This document shows positions 58,582-64,000 of a stretch of 64,000 nucleotides of DNA, one piece after another. The stretch's first letter is position 1; every line of letters starts with the position of its first letter. The DNA comes from Enterococcus casseliflavus NBRC 100478 (GTDB taxonomy: Bacteria > Bacillota > Bacilli > Lactobacillales > Enterococcaceae): NCBI RefSeq assembly GCF_001544095.1, contig NZ_BCPT01000005.1, positions 62,001-126,000 of the forward strand. Direction: 5' to 3'. Made by a program: the position numbers and the translations under genes. Below the pieces are notes generated by a model. That model saw only the letters and a program-made list of their open reading frames with translations. It was not told the origin of the DNA and did no database searches.

Positions 58582-59394
58582 TTACGGATTTACTGTTTCG
58601 CCGCCACTATCAACAGAAGCAGTTAGCGTCCATGTCATTTCCGCAGTATAGTTAGTTGCTAGCTGCGTGGTAGAACCTGGTACAAATAGTTGAATATCAT
58701 CATTTCTGATAATTTCGCCTTCTTGTTTATTAAGATTTTGTTCCGTCAATTTTTCTTGATCTCCCCAGTAAATCGATGAAGCGCCCGCGCCTTGACCGAC
58801 CGAAGCACGCATGACAGGAATGTCTTGATCGTTGACATCTAAGATCAACGCATTTTGTTCTTCATTATTGATAACGGCACTTGGCTGTAAGTCTGGATCA
58901 CCCTCGCCTTTGTTGAACACGATCTCAGGGTTTGCCAACTTGATTTTTGCCCCAGTCAAGACATCCCCTGATTCAGAAGTAAAATCAGTTAGACTAACAT
59001 TTAATGTCCAACCAGCATGCGTTCCTCGGGTATCTTGCACTTGGGCAAACGATACATACGGTGTCGTACCTGATTGATCAGCCAAATTACGCTCATCAGC
59101 AAAGATTGAATACCAACGATCACTGGTAGAAATAGCATTCTGACCAAAATCGAATGTTTGTGGTGCATAAGCAATGGTAAATGGACCCGTTTGTCCTGGC
59201 GGTGTTGGTTCGATCGTTTCTACTTCTGGGTGCACGACTGGCGGTTGTACCACTGTTAGATCGCTTCCGTCTGAGGTAAACCCTACAACGTTATCGGTAG
59301 TCGTTTCTAATGAAGATTGGGCAAAGGCTTGAACGCCTCCTGCTAGTAAAGTGGTGGATAATACAGCGACCGTAGCTAAACGAATCTTTTTCAT
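58582..59394 (-). CDS. WxL-domain surface protein (second copy)
   Basis: A 270-residue exported protein: signal peptide (about 1-26), Pro-rich linker with VVQPPVVHPEVE, and a C-terminal WxL domain (about 75-270) with the core block YVSFAQVQDTRGTHAGWTLNVSL and EMTWTLTAS. It is the size of typical WxL cluster proteins, attached to the wall through the WxL domain. It is a paralogue of the next gene upstream, sharing the TGPFTIAYAP and YVSFAQVQDTRGT blocks. Confidence 0.92.
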   Translation of the reverse strand: MKKIRLATVAVLSTTLLAGGVQAFAQSSLETTTDNVVGFTSDGSDLTVVQPPVVHPEVETIEPTPPGQTGPFTIAYAPQTFDFGQNAISTSDRWYSIFADERNLADQSGTTPYVSFAQVQDTRGTHAGWTLNVSLTDFTSESGDVLTGAKIKLANPEIVFNKGEGDPDLQPSAVINNEEQNALILDVNDQDIPVMRASVGQGAGASSIYWGDQEKLTEQNLNKQEGEIIRNDDIQLFVPGSTTQLATNYTAEMTWTLTASVDSGGETVNP

Positions 59395-59434
59395 TTCTAG
59401 TTCCTTCTTTCTTTTTATTCAGTACAAAACCAAG

Positions 59435-60244
59435 TTATTGAACCGTTTCTCCGTCCGGTCCAGCTGTTGCAGCCAATGTCCAAGTAAGGGTTGCTTCATA
59501 AAGAGCAGCGTCTTTCGCTGTTGATCCAGGAACAAGTAACTCGATTCCAGCATTTTCAACAACCTCTGCGCCTGCTTCCACTTGTCGATTGATTTCTTCC
59601 TGATCGCCCCAAACGACTGACGATACACCAGCACCTTTTGTTTGAGCAGCGGTCAGAACCGAACGCTCACTATTTGTAGCATCTAAAATCAATCCATCCG
59701 CATGAATTTGTGGTTCATTTTCTTGGTTGCTTCCGTTATATTCCAATTTTGGCGAATTAAAACGAATTCTTGCTCCAGTCAGTTCATTATTTTGTGTTCC
59801 TGATTCAAAAGCACTTAAGGAAACTTTTAAATCCCACCCAGCATTTGTCCCACGCGTATCTTGGACTTGGGCAAAAGAAACATAAGGAACTCTTTCTTCA
59901 CTATCTTCCGCATCTCTTAGCTTGTGTAATTCAGCCACTAGCTTATATTCTTGATCGGTATTAGAAATCACTTGCTCACCGAAATTAAGCGTAGGTGCGT
60001 AAGCAATCGTCAATGGTCCCGTTTGTCCTTCCGGGCCGACTGGATCGATCTCTACATCTGGACCATTAGGACCAGGATTTGGTGGTTGAACCACTGTTGC
60101 TTCGCTATCGTTTGGTACAAAGAGAACTTTCCCTTCTGTATCATGGTTTGTTACACTTTCAGTAGCGAAGGCTTGCGCGCTAATAGTAAATAAAGTTGCA
60201 GCTAAAACAGCTGCCGATGCAAATCTTACGAATTTCAAATTCAT
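59435..60244 (-). CDS. WxL-domain surface protein (first copy)
   Basis: A 269-residue exported WxL protein. Signal peptide (about 1-28, FASAAVLAATLFTISAQAFA), Gly/Pro linker with PNPGPNGPDVEIDPVGPEG, and a WxL domain with PYVSFAQVQDTRGTNAGWDLKVSL and EATLTWTLAAT. Start choice is uncertain: the ATG at 60242-60244 is close to the AGCAGGG site, and a TTG at 60238 is better spaced. It overlaps no other gene if the ATG is used. It is a paralogue of the following gene. Confidence 0.9.
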   Translation of the reverse strand: MNLKFVRFASAAVLAATLFTISAQAFATESVTNHDTEGKVLFVPNDSEATVVQPPNPGPNGPDVEIDPVGPEGQTGPLTIAYAPTLNFGEQVISNTDQEYKLVAELHKLRDAEDSEERVPYVSFAQVQDTRGTNAGWDLKVSLSAFESGTQNNELTGARIRFNSPKLEYNGSNQENEPQIHADGLILDATNSERSVLTAAQTKGAGVSSVVWGDQEEINRQVEAGAEVVENAGIELLVPGSTAKDAALYEATLTWTLAATAGPDGETVQ

Positions 60245-60252
60245 CCCTGCTT

Positions 60253-60627
60253 TCAAATTATTTGTCTTTTCTTTTTAACCATCATAAATTTTGATCGATG
60301 TTTGGTATATTGCACATACAATACAACCAGTACGAGCAGTAATCCAAGTAAGATTACGCCGTAAGTTCTTGTCTCGTTGGTCTTTGGTAAAATACCACCT
60401 GGTTTTGCTACCTCGTTTGGTGGCGAGATATTCTCTGTAGGGCCTGCTGGCGGTGCTGGTTCGGGTTGCCCAATAGGCTCATAAACACCGGTAAAAAGCA
60501 CAGAGCTTTCTGTTTCAACCGACTGCACTTCCTGAGCATTCACCGCTGCAGTAGAAATAGTTATCCCATAAAAAAGAGTGCAAAACAGAACCATACGAAC
60601 TAATTTCCATACCTTTTCTCCTTTCAT
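60253..60627 (-). CDS. Small LPxTG-type surface protein of the WxL cluster
   Basis: A 124-residue protein with a signal peptide (about 1-30), a Pro-rich middle (GQPEPAPPAGPTENISPPNE) and a C-terminal sorting signal LPKTNE followed by a hydrophobic segment (YGVILLGLLLVLVVLYV) and a basic tail. It should be a sortase substrate. Small LPxTG proteins with LPKTG-like signals are the usual fourth member of csc-type WxL clusters. The ATG at 60625-60627 has an AGGAGGAGGG site. It is the first gene of the operon. Confidence 0.88.
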   Translation of the reverse strand: MKGEKVWKLVRMVLFCTLFYGITISTAAVNAQEVQSVETESSVLFTGVYEPIGQPEPAPPAGPTENISPPNEVAKPGGILPKTNETRTYGVILLGLLLVLVVLYVQYTKHRSKFMMVKKKRQII

Positions 60628-60805
60628 TCTCCCTCCTCCTCTATACTTGCCACATCTTATAAGTGATCTTTTCAAAACTGCGTTTGTCTAAGACCCGTTA
60701 ACAAAAAATGATTTTGAGATCGTTACAGAATCATTTGAACTATGCAACGCTTTTTCTGTCATTCGTAAAATAGCAGAGAAAGACTTATAACCTTTGACAA
60801 AGTTC

Positions 60806-60834
60806 ACTATACTGATGATTTTCACAGATTTGAA
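60806..60834 (-). promoter_or_regulatory. Possible promoter of the WxL operon
   Basis: On the minus strand TATAGT (60806-60811) has a weak TTCAAA (60829-60834) 17 bases upstream. The first gene is about 180 bases downstream, so the leader would be long. Confidence 0.35.
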
Positions 60835-60843
60835 ATACTATTT

Positions 60844-60859
60844 TTCACCAATAGGTGAA
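60844..60859. repeat. Short inverted repeat upstream of the WxL operon
   Basis: TTCACC-AATA-GGTGAA is a perfect 6-bp inverted repeat just upstream of the putative weak -35 box of the WxL operon. It could bind an activator. No regulator gene is in the window. Confidence 0.4.
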
Positions 60860-61164
60860 TTTTCTTATTAATTTTACGTTTTATTAACTAAAAATAAGCA
60901 GTTTTATAAAAAGAAAGGATGAAAATTGTGCAAAAAAAACCCATCATACTAAGCTTACAAATAGCTTCAAAAAAAAGGCGTATCGGAAGGTTCATTTCGC
61001 ATCGAGCATCACCCCTCACACGATCTCTTTGTGAAAAAACACCTGATTTTGAGTGGTGTAATCAAAAAAATTCGGTAAGCTTATGTTTTTCCAGTTACTT
61101 GAAAGGGCTTTAATAAAGGGTATTACGTTAATTACCTGTTTTTTTTATCAATTTGTGCAAAAAA
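60860..61164. other. AT-rich intergenic stretch, no gene called
   Basis: The gap between the WxL operon and nth runs from 60628 to 61164. Besides the features listed nearby I see only an unconvincing 60-codon ORF on the plus strand (from a GTG or ATG near 60919-60929, basic, no known motif). I see no tRNA or known riboswitch. A degraded regulator gene cannot be excluded. Confidence 0.5.
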
Positions 61165-61188
61165 ACGCTAAGCGATTTCGCTTAGCGT
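61165..61188 (-). terminator. Terminator of nth
   Basis: ACGCTAAGCG pairs with CGCTTAGCGT around four bases; on the minus strand TTTTTTT follows. Confidence 0.9.
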
Positions 61189-61222
61189 CTTGATCCTAGT
61201 TACTTTTGGTTTATGTTCACCA

Positions 61223-61879
61223 TTAAATGGTTTTCTTCCCCTTCATCCGAAGTTTTCCTTCTTGGCACATTGTCAACAATGGACAAACCTCACACTTAGG
61301 TGCCCGTGCTGTGCAATGATAACGACCAAAGAAAATTAACGTGTGATGCGTTTTGACCCACAACGTATCTGGAATCTTTTTCATCAATGTTTGTTCGACT
61401 TCGAATACGTTGGCGTCTAGTTTACAGATGCGCAGCCTTTTTGATACCCGTTCGACATGCGTATCGACAGCGATTGCTGGAATGCCAAATGCATCGCCAA
61501 GAACGACGTTCGCTGTTTTTCTGCCGACACCTGGCAAAGAAATTAAGTCTTCTCTGGTTTGAGGCACTTCGCCTCCAAAACGCAGCAACAATTCAGAGGC
61601 ACAAGCTTTGATATTTTTCGCTTTGTTTCGATAGAGGCCAATCGATTTGATTTTTTCAATAATGTCTTCTAACGGCGCCTCGCTGAGAGCCTGCGGCGTT
61701 GGATATGCTTCAAAAAGTGCCGGTGTCACTTTATTAACTGACACGTCTGTTGCCTGTGCGCTTAGAATGACAGCAATCAGCAATTCAAAGGCATTTTTTG
61801 ACACTAGTTCTCCATGTGCTTCAGGAAACATCTCATACATTATTTCTATCGCAGTCATTGTTTTTTCTTTACTGATCAT
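61223..61879 (-). CDS. nth: Endonuclease III (DNA glycosylase/AP lyase)
   Basis: Removes oxidised pyrimidines from DNA. The 218-residue protein has the helix-hairpin-helix LPGVGRKTANVVLGDA with its catalytic Lys, the catalytic Asp in VDTHVERVSKRL, and four cysteines of a [4Fe-4S] cluster near the end (CTARAPKCEVCPLLTMC, spacing C-x6-C-x2-C-x5-C). It follows dnaD by 24 bases, the usual Bacillota order. Confidence 0.96.
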   Translation of the reverse strand: MISKEKTMTAIEIMYEMFPEAHGELVSKNAFELLIAVILSAQATDVSVNKVTPALFEAYPTPQALSEAPLEDIIEKIKSIGLYRNKAKNIKACASELLLRFGGEVPQTREDLISLPGVGRKTANVVLGDAFGIPAIAVDTHVERVSKRLRICKLDANVFEVEQTLMKKIPDTLWVKTHHTLIFFGRYHCTARAPKCEVCPLLTMCQEGKLRMKGKKTI

Positions 61880-61903
61880 TGGACGAATTAAACTCCTTGT
61901 ATC

Positions 61904-62605
61904 TTACTCTCCTTCTAACCAATTATGCATAGGGATTTTGGGCATTGGGCCATCTTCTTGTGGCGTGATTTCATTTTGAAGAAACTGTTTTTTTCTTCTT
62001 TTTTGCTCTTCTTCTACTTGCGCTTTTGAGGTAATATTCTTGCGTTCCCACGAAAGCAAAATACGATCGATATAGTTTAAACTATACGCTTGATTCAAGA
62101 CCGCTTCGCGCAAAGCAAACTGGACCAGCTCGGGATCATAGTGGTCCTCATCCAACCACTGCCCGATCCGTTGGTATTCGATCGCCGATAAGGGGCGACC
62201 AAATTCTCCTTCAAATAAGCGATACAACTCGCGTATCTTCTCTTCATTTGTTTCAGCGACTTCCTTTTTGGATTGCTGCTGCAAAAGAAACTCGAGCCGT
62301 TCATAAATGCCAGTGAAATCATAATAATCAACCATTTTTCCTGCGTCGTCTTTTTTAGAACCCATTCGCAGCACATCTTTTTTCAGCAATTGATTCAACC
62401 AATGATAGATCTCTTTTTGGTCGCTGCCCATCACCGAGGCGATCTCACGTAAATCTGGAAAATCATTGCCTTGCTCATGGTTGCGATACAGTTGTAGCCA
62501 TAACAAAAATTCATCATTCGTCAAACCAAGATGATGGTAATTCTCTAAAAGCAAATTTGAAATCGTCGTTTGCCCTTTTGCCAAATATTCCTTTAACGAA
62601 ACCAT
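61904..62605 (-). CDS. dnaD: Replication initiation protein DnaD
   Basis: Primosomal protein that helps load the replicative helicase. The N-terminal winged-helix domain (about 1-110; NDEFLLWLQLYRNHEQ, LREIASVMGSDQKEIYHWLNQL) is followed by a DnaB/DnaD C-terminal domain (about 130-205; LYRLFEGEFGRPLSAIEYQRIGQWLDED, VLNQAYSLNYIDRIL). The Tyr and Ile pattern in that last motif is the YxxxIxxxW-like region important for DNA binding. The 233-residue length is normal. It forms a unit with nth. Confidence 0.95.
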   Translation of the reverse strand: MVSLKEYLAKGQTTISNLLLENYHHLGLTNDEFLLWLQLYRNHEQGNDFPDLREIASVMGSDQKEIYHWLNQLLKKDVLRMGSKKDDAGKMVDYYDFTGIYERLEFLLQQQSKKEVAETNEEKIRELYRLFEGEFGRPLSAIEYQRIGQWLDEDHYDPELVQFALREAVLNQAYSLNYIDRILLSWERKNITSKAQVEEEQKRRKKQFLQNEITPQEDGPMPKIPMHNWLEGE

Positions 62606-62670
62606 ACTACATCCTCTTCTCCTTGGCTCACTTGAAACATTAAGATTCTTCCTATCAGGATCGAATCAAT

Positions 62671-62701
62671 AAAAAGGGGACGACGCAAATGCGGACGTCC
62701 C
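62671..62701 (-). terminator. Terminator of ridA
   Basis: On the minus strand GGGACG-TCCGCA pairs with TGCG-T-CGTCCC, followed by a T-rich tract. It lies right after the ridA stop and before the dnaD promoter region. Confidence 0.82.
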
Positions 62702-62716
62702 ACGATTCTTTGTTGG

Positions 62717-63103
62717 TTACGCTTTTTCTTTGACTGCTGCGATGATCTCAACTTCAACCAAAACATCTTTTGGTAAGCGAGCAACTTCGACAGCAGAACG
62801 TGCAGGTAACGCTTCATTGAACAATGTGCTATACGTATTATTGAAAGGAACGAAATCATTCATATTTTTTAAAAAACATGTCGTCTTAACGATGTCATCT
62901 GGCGTAAGTTCCGCCGCTTCAAGAATCGCGTTGATATTTTTCAATACTTGCTGAGTCTGTACTTCAATCGTCGTACCGACAACTTCCCCCGAAACAGGAT
63001 CTAATGGCACTTGACCAGAAGCAAACAAAAAGCCGTTTGCGATTTTTGCTTGAACATAAGGACCGATTGCTTGTGGTGCTTGATCTGTAGAAATTATCTT
63101 CAT
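62717..63103 (-). CDS. ridA: RidA-family reactive imine deaminase
   Basis: Hydrolyses reactive enamine/imine intermediates formed by PLP enzymes. From MKIISTDQAPQAIGPYVQ (63101-63103, AGAGGAGG site) it has 128 residues, the usual size. Family motifs are GPYVQAKIANGFLFASGQVPLDP and ARSAVEVARLPKDVLVEVE with the conserved Arg. The 3' end of perR overlaps its start region by four bases. Confidence 0.94.
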   Translation of the reverse strand: MKIISTDQAPQAIGPYVQAKIANGFLFASGQVPLDPVSGEVVGTTIEVQTQQVLKNINAILEAAELTPDDIVKTTCFLKNMNDFVPFNNTYSTLFNEALPARSAVEVARLPKDVLVEVEIIAAVKEKA

Positions 63104-63540
63104 TTTGTTTCCTCCTCTTTCACTTGGCATTCAGGACATAGACCATAAACTTCTAGTCGATGGTTATTTATTTGATACCCAGTTAATTTCGAAGCCGCCA
63201 TTTCGACATCTTCCAATCCTGGATAGTAAAAATCAGCGATCTTTCCACACTTTTGGCAGATAGCATGATAATGAGGCTCCGTTGTAAAATCAAAACGACT
63301 GGAGGCATCTCCATAATTCATTTCTTTTACAAAGCCAATTTCTGTGAACAAACGTAAGTTATTGTATACCGTTGCGACACTTATACCAGGAAAATGAACT
63401 TCGATCGCCCGATAAATCTCTTCAGCGGTCGGATGGGCATCGTGACTGGCTAAAAATTCTAATATCGCTACTCGCTGCGGTGTAATACGAATATTTTCAT
63501 GTTTTAATCGTTTGATCGCTTCATCGTAGATCGTACTCAC
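63100..63540 (-). CDS. perR: Fur-family peroxide regulator PerR
   Basis: Metal-dependent repressor sensing H2O2. The 146 residues include a winged-helix domain (PTAEEIYRAIEVHFPGISVATVYNNLRLF). The metal ligands are laid out as in PerR: His in SHDAHPTAE, Asp in SSRFDFTTEPHYH with two His, and Asp in GKIADF. Structural zinc is held by CQKCG and CPECQ. It begins with GTG at 63538-63540, preceded by GGAGGAACTCCT. The start of ridA overlaps its end. Confidence 0.9.
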   Translation of the reverse strand: MSTIYDEAIKRLKHENIRITPQRVAILEFLASHDAHPTAEEIYRAIEVHFPGISVATVYNNLRLFTEIGFVKEMNYGDASSRFDFTTEPHYHAICQKCGKIADFYYPGLEDVEMAASKLTGYQINNHRLEVYGLCPECQVKEEETK

Positions 63541-63672
63541 AGGAGTTCCTCCATTTCTCTTATCTTACCTATCATACTATGTAAAACCTAAAAATTCAAA
63601 CAGCTTTCCTTGTTTTTTTCAAAGGAATAGCGCATTTTCCCAGCCCGTCTTCACTCAGTTTTTCGAGAAAGA

Positions 63673-63698
63673 AAAGCAGACAAACGAATGCCTGCTTT
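63673..63698 (-). terminator. Terminator of cysK
   Basis: On the minus strand AAAGCAG pairs with CTGCTTT around a loop and is followed by a T-rich stretch, just after the cysK stop. Confidence 0.7.
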
Positions 63699-63709
63699 CT
63701 CCCTCTTTG

Positions 63710-64000
63710 CTAGTCTTCAAACTGATACAGTGCCGTAGACAAATAGCGTTCACCATTATCTGGTACGATCGCTAAGACTTTTTTGCCTTTTCCTAATTCC
63801 TTAGCAACCTCTAATGCCGCTTTGATCGCTGCACCAGAAGAAATCCCTACTAAGATTCCTTCTTTCATCCCAACTTGACGCGCAGTTTCCATGGCATCCT
63901 CACTAGCGATGGCAATGACCTGATCATAAATCTCAGTGTCTAGTACTTTAGGAACAAATCCCGTGCCGATCCCTTGGATCTTATGGGGACCAGGTTTGCC
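63710..64000 (-). CDS. cysK: Cysteine synthase, C-terminal part (5' end beyond the window)
   Basis: The last 97 codons of O-acetylserine sulfhydrylase, which makes cysteine from O-acetylserine and sulfide with PLP. Visible are [20 protein letters not shown] (from [10 protein letters not shown]) and [22 protein letters not shown], which binds the PLP phosphate side. It ends [11 protein letters not shown]. The N-terminal catalytic Lys is outside the window. It is the last gene at the right edge; its operon context is not visible. Confidence 0.93.
   Translation of the reverse strand, partial: GKPGPHKIQGIGTGFVPKVLDTEIYDQVIAIASEDAMETARQVGMKEGILVGISSGAAIKAALEVAKELGKGKKVLAIVPDNGERYLSTALYQFED

Noticed and set aside
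60919-61113. Plus-strand ORF of about 60 codons upstream of nth
   Set aside because: The peptide is basic, has no known motif, and its start is ambiguous. It is in an AT-rich gap and could be chance.

Overview
The window reads as a chromosomal segment of a low-GC Gram-positive coccus, most likely an Enterococcus. The main reasons are a five-gene WxL/DUF916/LPxTG surface cluster, an EbsA-like gene, and B. subtilis-like core synteny: lspA-rluD-pyrR-pyr operon, recU-ponA, and gpsB-rnpB-ypsC. Base composition looks higher in GC than E. faecalis, so a species of the casseliflavus/gallinarum/avium type is possible, but I cannot fix the species. I saw no IS element, prophage, CRISPR array or tRNA gene. 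Most genes lie on the minus strand.

1-7.1 kb: the start of an aromatic amino-acid operon (aroE-aroF-aroB-aroC, cut by the left edge) and a three-gene ABC importer of the TrpXYZ type. Each is preceded by a sigma-A-type promoter, a short leader ORF with a good ribosome-binding site, three mutually exclusive RNA segments and two intrinsic terminators. The aro leader peptide ends in a Tyr/Phe-rich run (KYYFSYFR); the transporter leader peptide ends in SWQNWRR. The layout predicts ribosome-mediated transcription attenuation of one shared design with two amino-acid specificities. This is the most interesting feature of the window.

7.1-12.7 kb: a membrane protein of unknown function, a DUF1622 protein, rqcH (NFACT/fibronectin-binding family), an AraC/GyrI-type regulator with a PPOX-family flavoprotein, and a cytoplasmic alpha-carbonic anhydrase. 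12.8-24.5 kb: a complete ten-gene pyrimidine operon (pyrR-pyrP-pyrB-pyrC-carA-carB-pyrK-pyrD-pyrF-pyrE) behind a single PyrR-type attenuator. 24.5-32.6 kb: rluD, lspA, a CBS protein, fhs, an EbsA-like gene, an RNase H-like gene, cardiolipin synthase and a cation efflux transporter. 32.9-44.8 kb: alaS behind an alanine T-box, a formylglycine-generating-enzyme-like protein, a GNAT enzyme, a DEAD-box helicase, a VanZ-RDD membrane protein, small unknowns, an HD hydrolase, an M32 carboxypeptidase and a THUMP RNA methyltransferase. 44.9-49.3 kb: RNase P RNA, gpsB, a SLOG/DUF1273 gene, recU and the bifunctional penicillin-binding protein ponA.

49.4-60.7 kb is an envelope block. It holds a DivIVA-like coiled-coil protein, a two-TM protein, a signal peptidase I and a glucosaminidase-CHAP hydrolase. 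These are followed by the WxL operon (LPxTG protein, two WxL proteins, DUF916/DUF3324 anchor, large adhesin-like WxL protein), which contains an internal terminator. 61.2-64 kb: nth, dnaD, ridA, perR and the 3' end of cysK. Coding starts were moved downstream of the longest ORF where a ribosome-binding site argued for it.
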